The notes under the pieces: model-generated
The model's database searches: none
Told to the model about the DNA's origin: nothing
Seen by the model: the letters and a program-made list of their open reading frames with translations, nothing else
Part shown: in pieces, positions 6,255 to 12,888 of the stretch
How positions within the stretch are numbered: the first letter of the stretch is position 1
How the letters are laid out: each line of letters begins with the position of its first letter
Made by a program: the position numbers and the translations under genes
NCBI GenBank assembly: GCA_947095985.1
Contig: CAMUPZ010000010.1
Coordinates: forward strand, 1-23,970
Length of the DNA stretch: 23,970 bases
Source of the DNA: an uncultured Candidatus Saccharibacteria bacterium
GTDB lineage: Bacteria > Patescibacteriota > Saccharimonadia > Saccharimonadales > Saccharimonadaceae
Direction of reading: 5' to 3'

Positions 6255-6735
6255 CCGACAGTCTTCCCTTTTTTGTCATAAAATCCGCAATGAGCCAGCC
6301 GACCCAAATTACTGACGCCCCAATTGTATTTGCCAAAATATCCCAATTAGTATCGTCCAGCGTGATGCGCGCCAAACCAAATTTGACCATAAATAATTCT
6401 GCCAGTTCATTAATGCAACCCAGCGACGAAACTAAAGCGAAAATCGAAAATGCCATAAGCAGCCAGTGTGCCCGCCATTTCATCGACGAAATCAAATACA
6501 TCCAGAATAGACCTGTAAATAGTCCGCCGCCCACAAAATGCTTAATAAAACTGGTGTCTCGCCCGCCAATCAACGGCGACGGCAAGTACCAGGAAATGAA
6601 AAATAATACGCAAGCCAAATATAATATCCAGCGATATTTTTTCTCATCATTAAAGCCATTTTTTCTCAACACGTAAGGAACTATCACTGCCAAAGCTATT
6701 GGCACGAAAACAGAAATGTAGTGGAACATTGCCAT
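6238..6735 (-). CDS. VanZ-like integral membrane protein
   Basis: A 165-aa hydrophobic protein with about five membrane segments (FHYISVFVPIALAVIVPYVL, WILYLACVLFFISWYL, GGGLFTGLFWMYLI, WLLMAFSIFALVSSL and NTIGASVIWVGWLIA). The pattern CINELAELF followed by DTNWDILANTIGA resembles VanZ/DUF2238-type proteins, which carry E and D-x-x-x-D-x-x-N-N/T near the C-terminal helices. The biochemical role is unknown. The ATG lies 6 nt after an extended -10 (TGA-TATAAT), so it is probably leaderless. Its 3' end overlaps rnhB, forming a two-gene operon. The family call is moderate. Confidence 0.7.
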   Translation of the reverse strand: MAMFHYISVFVPIALAVIVPYVLRKNGFNDEKKYRWILYLACVLFFISWYLPSPLIGGRDTSFIKHFVGGGLFTGLFWMYLISSMKWRAHWLLMAFSIFALVSSLGCINELAELFMVKFGLARITLDDTNWDILANTIGASVIWVGWLIADFMTKKGRLSGDSRD

Positions 6736-6750
6736 ATTAAAATTATATCA
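6736..6750 (-). promoter_or_regulatory. Extended -10, leaderless promoter of the VanZ-like gene
   Basis: TGA-TATAAT (6750-6742) is followed by a 6-nt gap and then ATG at 6735. It begins only a few bases after the U-run of the rplS terminator. Confidence 0.65.
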
Positions 6751-6754
6751 CGAT

Positions 6755-6785
6755 AAAAAACCGCCTCTGATAAAGAGACGGTTTT
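6755..6785 (-). terminator. Rho-independent terminator of rplS
   Basis: On the minus strand ACCGTCTCT pairs with AGAGGCGGT (9 bp, one GU) around a 5-nt loop, followed by six T. It sits about 20 nt after the rplS stop and ends right before the promoter of the next gene. Confidence 0.9.
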
Positions 6786-6804
6786 AGCAACTCGTTTATA
6801 TAAA

Positions 6805-7326
6805 CTATGCGTCTTTGTGACGTGCCTCTACTTCAGCAGCCTTGGCGTCAAGTTCTGCCTGAGCGGCGTCTTTTTCAGCCTGCTTGGCAGCGGCAGCCTG
6901 TGCAGCTTCTTCTTTCAGGCGTTCAGCTTCCGCTTCAGCCTTGGCATCATGCACGTTGTTGACAGCCACGCGGTCAAAGTTTTTGGCAGTCAAGCGAGCT
7001 GATTTACCAGAACGCTTACGTAGGAAGCTGAGGAACTTACGGCGAACCTTGGCGCGGCGGACAATTTCTACCTTTTCAATCAGTGGGCTGTGCAGCAAAA
7101 ATGATTTTTCCACGCCGATACCTGAAGCAATCTTACGAACGGTGATGCGTGAGGTGTGTGAACCTTTGTTGTCAGTGCGAATAACCACACCTTCAAACAT
7201 CTGGATACGCTCTTTGTTACCTTCTTTAATCTTTTGATATACACGAACGGTGTCACCGCTACGGGCGTCAACAACTGCTTGCTTTTTCTGTGCTTGGTTG
7301 ACTTTGTTGATTAACTCAAAACTCAT
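6805..7326 (-). CDS. rplS: 50S ribosomal protein L19 with charged C-terminal extension
   Basis: L19 sits at the 30S-50S interface of the ribosome. Residues 1 to about 118 are a standard L19 (DARSGDTVRVYQKIKEGNKERIQMFEGVVI, split at family-typical breaks, then GIGVEKSFLLHSPLIEKVEIVRRAKVRR and FLRKRSGKSARL). The family is usually about 115 aa long. Here about 55 more residues follow, rich in A, E and K and predicted to be a long helix or coiled coil (HDAKAEAEAERLKEEAAQAA). The start has an AGGAAA Shine-Dalgarno site. It is transcribed alone from its own promoter with a leader of about 100 nt and ends at an intrinsic terminator. Confidence 0.95.
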   Translation of the reverse strand: MSFELINKVNQAQKKQAVVDARSGDTVRVYQKIKEGNKERIQMFEGVVIRTDNKGSHTSRITVRKIASGIGVEKSFLLHSPLIEKVEIVRRAKVRRKFLSFLRKRSGKSARLTAKNFDRVAVNNVHDAKAEAEAERLKEEAAQAAAAKQAEKDAAQAELDAKAAEVEARHKDA

Positions 7327-7426
7327 AATATTTCCTATCTTTCGAACTCACTTTGACGGGCCACGCAGTTGTACCTCTGCGGCTCCACATCAAATAAGAC
7401 TCGAATGTTTAACTCTCGTACAATTA
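7327..7426 (-). promoter_or_regulatory. rplS 5' leader, possible L19 autoregulatory element
   Basis: The leader of about 100 nt contains a GC-rich hairpin: GCC-GCAG and CTGC-GT-GGC (about 7358-7383) around AGGTACAA. L19 leaders regulate rplS in some Firmicutes. Homology to those cannot be judged by eye, so the regulatory reading is a suggestion. Confidence 0.35.
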
Positions 7427-7432
7427 CCTACG

Positions 7433-7461
7433 ATAATAACACAAATACATAGAAATATCAA
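7433..7461 (-). promoter_or_regulatory. Sigma70-type promoter of rplS
   Basis: On the minus strand, TTGATA (7461-7456), a 17-nt spacer and TATTAT (7438-7433). It lies 17 nt from the oppositely directed -10 of the malic enzyme gene, so the two promoters interleave. Confidence 0.7.
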
Positions 7462-7477
7462 TTGCATAAAATTGGAG

Positions 7478-7489
7478 TATAATATAGAT
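7478..7489 (+). promoter_or_regulatory. Leaderless promoter of the malic enzyme gene
   Basis: TATAAT at 7478-7483 is followed by 6 nt (ATAGAT) and the ATG at 7490. No convincing -35 or TGn extension is seen. Confidence 0.6.
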
Positions 7490-8623
7490 ATGGATTACAA
7501 CAAATTAGCACTTGAATTACACGAAAAATATAAGGGTAAAATTACTACCAGTTTGCGCGACCAGGAGGAGTTGGACCGAGACAAATTAAGCGCCTATTAC
7601 AGCCCAGGAGTCGGCGCGGTTAGTCAAGCAATCGCCGAAAACCCAGCGGACTTGCCAAAGTACACCTGGACTAATAATTTAGTTGGCGTCATTTCTGACG
7701 GTTCAGCAATTTTAGGCTTGGGCGATTTGGGACCAAAAGCCGCCATGCCAGTCATGGAAGGCAAGGCGCTGCTGTTCAAACATTTTGCCAATGTTGACGC
7801 TGTGCCAGTTGTGCTGGACGTTCACGACACGGAAGAAATTATCGCCACAATTAAAGCAATTGCGCCGAGTTTTGGCGCCATCAACCTGGAGGACATCGCT
7901 GCGCCAAAGTGTTTTGAGATTGAGGAGCGTTTGAAGGCTGAGTTGGACATCCCGGTGTTTCACGACGACCAGCACGGTACGGCGGTCGTGGTGTTGGCGG
8001 GTCTAATCAACGCCGCGAAATTAACCGGACGCAACCTGGCAGACTGTAAATTTGTAGTTATTGGCGCGGGCGCAGCTGGTACGGCCATCATCAAATTGCT
8101 GCACCTATACGGCGTGCGGAACATCGTGGCAGTAGACAGCCGCGGCATCGTTGGTGCGTCTCGCACTGATTTGAATGCGGAAAAAACTGCACTATTAGAG
8201 TACGTCGACGCTTCACAAGCTGGCTCCATTGACGACGCCATCACCGATGCCGACATCTTCATCGGCGTGTCACGCGCTGGACTGCTCACACCTGAATTAG
8301 TGAAAAAAATGGCGAAAGATCCAATCGTCTTTGCCCTGGCAAACCCAGTGCCAGAAATCATGCCAGACGTCGCCAAAGAAGCAGGCGTAGCAATCATCGC
8401 CACTGGCCGCAGTGATTTCCCGAACCAAGTCAACAACTCCCTAGCCTTCCCCGGCATCTTCCGTGGGGCGCTCGATCACGGCGTGAAAAAAATCACCGAT
8501 CAGCACAAGCTGGCAGCCGCCGAGGCTTTGGCGGGATTAGTTGAAAACCCGACCGTCGATAAAATTATTCCGACCGCATTTGACGCTGGCGTAGTTGAAG
8601 CCGTTTCAAGTGTTATTAGATAA
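7490..8623 (+). CDS. NAD(P)-dependent malic enzyme (oxaloacetate-decarboxylating malate dehydrogenase)
   Basis: A 377-aa enzyme converting malate to pyruvate and CO2 with reduction of NAD(P). Motifs: SAYYSPGVGAVSQAIAENP (Tyr36/37), ISDGSAILGLGDLGPKAAMPV, catalytic Lys92 in EGKALLFK, metal ligands in NLEDIAAPK (E134, D135) and FHDDQHGTAVV (D159, D160), and a Rossmann loop GAGAAGTA at 192-199. An Asp after the second strand (VAVDSRG) leans towards NAD, but cofactor preference is uncertain. It is the short single-domain form, without a phosphotransacetylase tail. A longer in-frame start lies upstream (7250), but 7490 is preferred because of the -10 spacing and because family homology begins there. 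It converges with the next gene at a 2-nt gap. Confidence 0.93.
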   Translation: MDYNKLALELHEKYKGKITTSLRDQEELDRDKLSAYYSPGVGAVSQAIAENPADLPKYTWTNNLVGVISDGSAILGLGDLGPKAAMPVMEGKALLFKHFANVDAVPVVLDVHDTEEIIATIKAIAPSFGAINLEDIAAPKCFEIEERLKAELDIPVFHDDQHGTAVVVLAGLINAAKLTGRNLADCKFVVIGAGAAGTAIIKLLHLYGVRNIVAVDSRGIVGASRTDLNAEKTALLEYVDASQAGSIDDAITDADIFIGVSRAGLLTPELVKKMAKDPIVFALANPVPEIMPDVAKEAGVAIIATGRSDFPNQVNNSLAFPGIFRGALDHGVKKITDQHKLAAAEALAGLVENPTVDKIIPTAFDAGVVEAVSSVIR

Positions 8624-8625
8624 AT

Positions 8626-10125
8626 CTACTTACCAGCACCATTAACTGCTTCTGTACGGGTGTCTCGTCCAGTAAATTTCGACAATAGTTCCGGCTGATG
8701 ATTTTTATCACAGATACCCAAAAGTATAACTACATGAGATACGCTGCCACTCTTTAGCTTGTTTTTCAAGCCTCCGTCAGGCAGCCCATCTACGGATACA
8801 TACGCAACATACAATCTTTTTGCGTCAGGCTCCTTAGGCTTCCACGCGATAATATTAAAAGGATACTTCTCTTTGTCTCGGTTTCTTAGGGGCGGCCAAA
8901 TATTATCCAATCTGGAGTCTGATGTTGACATTATTTTTGCTGCTAACTCTAATTTACTATAAAGGCTAGGTAAAATTTCCTGTCGTTTCTTCTCGGTCTC
9001 ATAGCCAGTCATTTTATACTCAATTTTCTTGACTGCTTCAGTACGTCCGTCAACCACTACCGTAACCCCGTTATCACCCCGCTCAATATGTAGCACTGGA
9101 ACCTTCTCGGCCTTATCCATCCATGGGAATGTCTCACCATTAGAGCCTACATCATCTCCGATATTTAATATAAGCTCTGGCACAGCAGGTAATTGACCAC
9201 CTTCATAATTAGATTTAATTTTCTTTGGACCTTCCGGTTTTCTCCTTGATTTTTTCTTACAGGCAGTTTTCCTTAACGCCTTCCCCGCCAAGCTTTCGCA
9301 AATTTCATAAGTATCTAGCTTCTTAGCAAATAAAATTACCTGACTCTTCAAAATTTCTCGCGCGGTATTGTCAACGGCAACCTCAGCAAGACCTTTGATT
9401 TTCTGATAATTCGCCTCAATAATCATGCAGACATATTCATTCGCCAGCTGTTCCCGACCGGGCCGCTGTGGCAATTCATCCAAATACGCAAGGATTTCTC
9501 GAGCATTTTTCAGCTTAGTTCCATCATCAATATCGGCACTAGCAAGATTCACAACAAAAGTTTCTATCAACGGAAACAGCTCCTTTCTAATTGCTAAACC
9601 CTCATCCCGCATCTCAGGATAGTCAATTATAAAATCCGATATAATTGGCTCTTTTTTTGTCAGCTTAAAATCTTCGATCGCTCCTAGCTTAGCCTCTCTG
9701 CTCAGTTCCATGTATATCATATCCGCCACTTCAACACTCATATCGTTATCGTGCTGAAACTGCTCTACAGAAGGAATATTAGCTTGACAATATTCTGGCA
9801 GGTTTATTACTGCTAGTTTATTGGGGAAAATTTTATCAAGCGAAGAAAGAAAACGCCGACAAGCTTGATCATATTCGATATCAAAAATTCGCTGCAACTC
9901 GCTATAAACGTCGCCCTCATCAAAAGCTATTTCTATAGGTCTTGTTTTGTTGAGATAAATACCTTTAGCAGTTTCAAGTACGCCAATTATCTTTTTCTGT
10001 ATATTCGGCTGACTTATTTTAGCAAATTCACCAAAATTTTCTATAACATAATTAATCACTCCAAGAAAAGGGTCTTCATTAGACGGTTTTTCTACAGCAC
10101 CCTGGCCTCCCAGCAACTCACTCAT
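8626..10125 (-). CDS. Hypothetical 499-aa protein, no recognised family
   Basis: I do not recognise this protein. It has no signal peptide and no clear membrane segment. Residues 1-280 are mostly acidic helix-forming sequence (ELQRIFDIEYDQACRRFLSS, VADMIYMELSREAKLGAI). A strongly basic patch follows at about 285-310 (KTACKKKSRRKPEGPKKIKS), which could bind nucleic acid or separate domains. The C-terminal 170 residues look alpha/beta (VLHIERGDNGVTVVVDGRTE, LYVAYVSVDG, SHVVILLGICD). The ATG lies 8 nt after TATAAT (10139-10134), consistent with a leaderless or nearly leaderless mRNA. Its stop is 2 nt from that of the malic enzyme, with no terminator between. It is probably a lineage-specific gene. 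Confidence 0.75.
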   Translation of the reverse strand: MSELLGGQGAVEKPSNEDPFLGVINYVIENFGEFAKISQPNIQKKIIGVLETAKGIYLNKTRPIEIAFDEGDVYSELQRIFDIEYDQACRRFLSSLDKIFPNKLAVINLPEYCQANIPSVEQFQHDNDMSVEVADMIYMELSREAKLGAIEDFKLTKKEPIISDFIIDYPEMRDEGLAIRKELFPLIETFVVNLASADIDDGTKLKNAREILAYLDELPQRPGREQLANEYVCMIIEANYQKIKGLAEVAVDNTAREILKSQVILFAKKLDTYEICESLAGKALRKTACKKKSRRKPEGPKKIKSNYEGGQLPAVPELILNIGDDVGSNGETFPWMDKAEKVPVLHIERGDNGVTVVVDGRTEAVKKIEYKMTGYETEKKRQEILPSLYSKLELAAKIMSTSDSRLDNIWPPLRNRDKEKYPFNIIAWKPKEPDAKRLYVAYVSVDGLPDGGLKNKLKSGSVSHVVILLGICDKNHQPELLSKFTGRDTRTEAVNGAGK

Positions 10126-10162
10126 AAACTCATATTATATAAGTTTATGATAGTAAAGTCAA

Positions 10163-11785
10163 TTATATTACCCTGTTGACTTCATCCAGCGTCGTCTCGC
10201 CACGAAGAGCCGCCAAGACTCCAGCTTGCAACAGCGTCACCATGCCATCCTTCTTCGCGGCCTCCTCGATTGCGCCCGCATGCACGTCGTTAACATCGCC
10301 ACGCAGAAACTTCTGGATATTCTCACTCACCACCAGCTGCTCCATCACCGGAATACGCCCCTTATAACCAAATGGTACGTCATCCGTCGGCACGGCTCGC
10401 CACAACTTGAACGTATCTAAATTTGGACAATCAACACCCTCTGGCAAATCCTTAAGAACTTCCTTGACCCATTTACGCGTCGCCTCGTCTGGCTCGTATT
10501 CTTCCTTACTATCGTCCCATAATCTCCTGACCAGCCGCTGCGCAATCACCAGCCGCACCGCCGAACTAAAAATCGGATTCTGCCCAATCATATCAATCAT
10601 CCGACTAAACGCCGCCGCAGTAGAGTTGGCATGAAAGCTAGATAACACCAAATGGCCAGTAATTGACGCCTGAATTGCCGTCTTAGCAGTTTCGTTGTCG
10701 CGAATCTCACCGACCATCACCACATCTGGATCAAGACGCAAAACACTACGCAGCCCATCAGCAAATCTCTGTCCAGTTGTCGTATCAATTGGAATCTGTG
10801 TAATTCCCGGAATTGTATTTTCCACCGGGTCTTCCAGCGTAATAATCTTTCTATCTGGCGTATTTAAAGCATTCAAAATACTATACAATGTCGTCGATTT
10901 TCCCGAACCAGTCGGACCGACCATCAACAACATGCCGCGCGGATGTGAAATAACTTCATCAATCTGCTGACGTTCTTTCTTTGATATATTTAAAAGATCC
11001 AGATTAAGCATCGACTCATCAAAGTTAAATAGACGCAGAACAATGTCTAGTCCATAAACCGTCGCCACCGCCTCCACGCGCAAATTCAGCACATGAGACA
11101 CTCCGTCTCGATGAATTTCCTGTTGCATATGACCCGACTGCGGCTCTCTGGAGGCAGTAGAAATATTTGCCCGCGAGGCTAATGTCGCCATAATCACCCG
11201 ATAACGATCTCGGCTCAGCTCCGCCACAGTATGTAGCGCTCCATCAACACGCATCCGAATTCGAATTGACTCACGCTGATTCTCAATATGAATATCTGAC
11301 GCGCCCAGCAAATCCGCCTGATCAACCAAATAATTGAACACGTCATTTGTGCCGACAGACGCTAAAGTCTGAGTAACCTGCGCCAACGTATCACTATCAC
11401 CATCTTTAGCAATCTCGATATTATCATAAATAACTCTCTTTGGTGGATCAAACCTGAGCATAATTGACCGAAACGCCGAACCGGAAATAAGAAAGAAGAA
11501 TATTCGCTTGCCACTCTCCGTATATTTATCGCGCATCTGCTTCATTAACGACTCAGACGTCTGCGAAGTAACACCAAACCGGTAAGACTGGTCCTCCTCA
11601 TTTAACGCCAGCGGCACCAACCGGCCCTTATACATTTCATCGATTGTCAAAACGTCTTTAAGTAGAGGCAGAGTGTCTTCAAATTCCCGCCCATCCAGAT
11701 ATTGAAGTCCTAAAATTGACGCTCGGCGACGAGTCGCTTCCTCATCCTGCTCGCGGCGGCGCGCCTGAATTTTATCTTCGTCCAT
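10163..11785 (-). CDS. pilB: Type IV pilus assembly / type II secretion ATPase (PilB/GspE family)
   Basis: A 540-aa cytoplasmic hexameric ATPase that drives pilus extension or pseudopilus assembly. It has an N-terminal T2SSE-N-like region (about 20-130), DIHIENQRESIRIRMRVDG (about 164-182), Walker A GPTGSGKST at 290-298, an Asp box ITLEDPVENTIPGITQ, and Walker B with LRLDPDVVMVGEIRDNETA at about 349-367, then TGHLVLSSFHAN. The zinc-binding CxxC...CxxC usual after RLVRRL is absent; only one Cys is seen there (VDCPNLD). The ATG at 11785 lies 6 nt after TGC-TATAAT, an extended -10, so it is probably leaderless. No other pilus genes are in the window. PilB fits better than the retraction ATPase PilT because of the long N-terminal domain. 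Confidence 0.9.
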   Translation of the reverse strand: MDEDKIQARRREQDEEATRRRASILGLQYLDGREFEDTLPLLKDVLTIDEMYKGRLVPLALNEEDQSYRFGVTSQTSESLMKQMRDKYTESGKRIFFFLISGSAFRSIMLRFDPPKRVIYDNIEIAKDGDSDTLAQVTQTLASVGTNDVFNYLVDQADLLGASDIHIENQRESIRIRMRVDGALHTVAELSRDRYRVIMATLASRANISTASREPQSGHMQQEIHRDGVSHVLNLRVEAVATVYGLDIVLRLFNFDESMLNLDLLNISKKERQQIDEVISHPRGMLLMVGPTGSGKSTTLYSILNALNTPDRKIITLEDPVENTIPGITQIPIDTTTGQRFADGLRSVLRLDPDVVMVGEIRDNETAKTAIQASITGHLVLSSFHANSTAAAFSRMIDMIGQNPIFSSAVRLVIAQRLVRRLWDDSKEEYEPDEATRKWVKEVLKDLPEGVDCPNLDTFKLWRAVPTDDVPFGYKGRIPVMEQLVVSENIQKFLRGDVNDVHAGAIEEAAKKDGMVTLLQAGVLAALRGETTLDEVNRVI

Positions 11786-11836
11786 ACGAGAATTATAGCA
11801 AAAAGCTTACGGTTTGACGAGTGATATAATAGTCAT
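11786..11836. promoter_or_regulatory. Divergent pair of extended -10 leaderless promoters (pilB / SpoU methyltransferase)
   Basis: Leftward: TGC-TATAAT (11800-11792), 6 nt, ATG at 11785. Rightward: TGA-TATAAT (11822-11830), 6 nt (AGTCAT), ATG at 11837. Both have the TGn extension and no convincing -35, and neither start has a Shine-Dalgarno site. Confidence 0.7.
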
Positions 11837-12397
11837 ATGCACCCAGAAATCACGCTGTTGGTTCACAATATTCGCTCAACACATAACGTTGGGGCAATTT
11901 TCCGCACGGCCGAGGGATTTGGTGTGAAGAAGATTATTCTTAGTGGCTATACACCGTATCCAGATTTGAGCTTATACAGCGAGGCGCCTAGCTGCGCGCT
12001 TGTTGATGGAGAAATTCGATCCGAAGATATTCGCCTGCCGCACATTCGTGAAAAAATCACCAATCAAATTCACAAAACCGCCTTAGGTGCGGAAAGTTTG
12101 GTGCCATTTGAGTTTTACGAAGATATCAATGACTGGATTAAAGAGAATCAGCGAACAGAAAACTTGCCAATTATCGCGCTGGAGCAATCAAAAGACAGCG
12201 TGATGCTATCAGAATTTCAGCCGCCTGAAAAATTTGCGCTGCTACTCGGAGAAGAAGTCCACGGAATCACGCCAGAACTTTTGGATAACTGCGATTTCAC
12301 CGTAGAAATCCCGATGTTTGGCCAAAAAGAATCATTCAACGTGTCGGTCGCAACAGGAATTGCACTGTTTGGACTGATTTTCCCGAGAATGAAATAA
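11837..12397 (+). CDS. SpoU/TrmH-family RNA 2'-O-methyltransferase
   Basis: A 186-aa SPOUT-fold enzyme that transfers a methyl group from S-adenosylmethionine to a ribose 2'-OH in tRNA or rRNA. The three family motifs are present: motif 1 NIRSTHNVGAIFRTAEGFG (residues 11-29), motif 2 LLLGEEVHGIT, and motif 3 VEIPMFGQKESFNVSVATGI with the trefoil-knot SAM site. It has no extra N-terminal substrate domain, so it is the minimal form and the substrate cannot be assigned. The start is placed at 11837, 6 nt after TGATATAAT. Confidence 0.9.
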   Translation: MHPEITLLVHNIRSTHNVGAIFRTAEGFGVKKIILSGYTPYPDLSLYSEAPSCALVDGEIRSEDIRLPHIREKITNQIHKTALGAESLVPFEFYEDINDWIKENQRTENLPIIALEQSKDSVMLSEFQPPEKFALLLGEEVHGITPELLDNCDFTVEIPMFGQKESFNVSVATGIALFGLIFPRMK

Positions 12398-12435
12398 TCT
12401 CAACAACGAATAAATAAATCCCTCAAGTCTGATTA

Positions 12436-12464
12436 TTGACTTTATTAAGCATATGTGTTATATT
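12436..12464 (+). promoter_or_regulatory. Sigma70 promoter of the 97-aa membrane protein cassette
   Basis: TTGACT (12436-12441), a 17-nt spacer and TATATT (12459-12464). The start would be near 12471, giving a leader of about 58 nt. Like the promoter at 4374-4402 it has a good -35, unlike most promoters here. Confidence 0.7.
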
Positions 12465-12472
12465 TATAAAAG

Positions 12473-12519
12473 CCTTCTTCGGAATCCCCCGGAGAAGGTA
12501 GTCCCTCAGAGCGAAAGGG
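12473..12519 (+). promoter_or_regulatory. Tandem leader hairpins holding the Shine-Dalgarno site
   Basis: CCTTCTTCGG (12473-12482) pairs with CCGGAGAAGG (12489-12498), 10 bp with one GU and a 6-nt loop. A second small hairpin joins CCCT (12503-12506) to AGGG (12516-12519). AAAGGG at 12514-12519 is the only ribosome-binding candidate for the ATG at 12529, so the second hairpin would mask it. Confidence 0.6.
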
Positions 12520-12528
12520 TTTTAGAAA

Positions 12529-12822
12529 ATGTTTGACATTTTCTTCATCTTTATAATCATGGCAACCATGTATATTTCATGGTATAGCTACAAAGCTCCC
12601 TCGGGGGTTAGTAGCGGATTGCATGCACTAGCCATCGCCTCGGCGGTATGGCTGTTACTTTTCTTCGCCTACTTCATGGTGGGCGAATCGCCGGTTAGAC
12701 CTCAGTATCAAAAGGAGCTGATGTATATATGGTACTTCGTACTCTCAATCGCATATGCAACCTTTTATTATAAGGGTTGCATCAAAGAGCGCGAAAGACT
12801 TCAGGGGCGCAAGTCCCGCTGA
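12529..12822 (+). CDS. Unknown small membrane protein, 97 aa
   Basis: Not recognised. Three hydrophobic segments are visible: MFDIFFIFIIMATMYISWYS (1-20), ALAIASAVWLLLFFAYFMVG (about 33-52) and LMYIWYFVLSIAYATFYY (about 64-81), followed by a basic tail (KERERLQGRKSR) that should face the cytoplasm. The start is supported by AAAGGG 9 nt upstream. Codon use differs somewhat from flanking genes (more GGG, CTA and GTA). The gene stands alone between the methyltransferase and the converging dnaE, with its own promoter, structured leader and structured 3' end. It may be a cassette of the same kind as the 4374-5115 locus, but without a ribozyme. Confidence 0.65.
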   Translation: MFDIFFIFIIMATMYISWYSYKAPSGVSSGLHALAIASAVWLLLFFAYFMVGESPVRPQYQKELMYIWYFVLSIAYATFYYKGCIKERERLQGRKSR

Positions 12823-12886
12823 CAGATGATTAAGTTAGCCCGCCAGAGCAATCAGCTCCGGCTGAGGCCTCTGTCAGCGGGCTAAC
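12815..12886. terminator. Mutually exclusive 3' hairpins between the 97-aa gene and dnaE
   Basis: CCCGCTGACAGA (12815-12826, containing the TGA stop) is perfectly complementary to TCTGTCAGCGGG (12870-12881). GTTAGCCCGC (12834-12843) is perfectly complementary to GCGGGCTAAC (12877-12886). Both need bases 12877-12881, so only one can form. Between them lie CAGAG/CTCTG and CAGC-TCCG-GCTG. The 10-bp stem could end transcription from both converging genes, but the U-runs are weak. Confidence 0.65.
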
Positions 12887-12888
12887 TA

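Noticed and set aside
7250..7489. An N-terminal extension of the malic enzyme starting at 7250
   Set aside because: The frame is open upstream, but it would overlap the rplS start region and promoter, the residues do not resemble malic enzyme, and the ATG at 7490 has the 6-nt TATAAT spacing.
12473..12519. A second hammerhead at the 97-aa cassette
   Set aside because: A CGAAA is present, but there is no CTGATGA core and the stems cannot be arranged around a cleavage triplet.
12834..12886. A tRNA or tRNA-like gene
   Set aside because: The 10-bp perfect stem has no TPsiC or anticodon arms and no CCA or T-loop consensus; a terminator or regulatory hairpin fits better.
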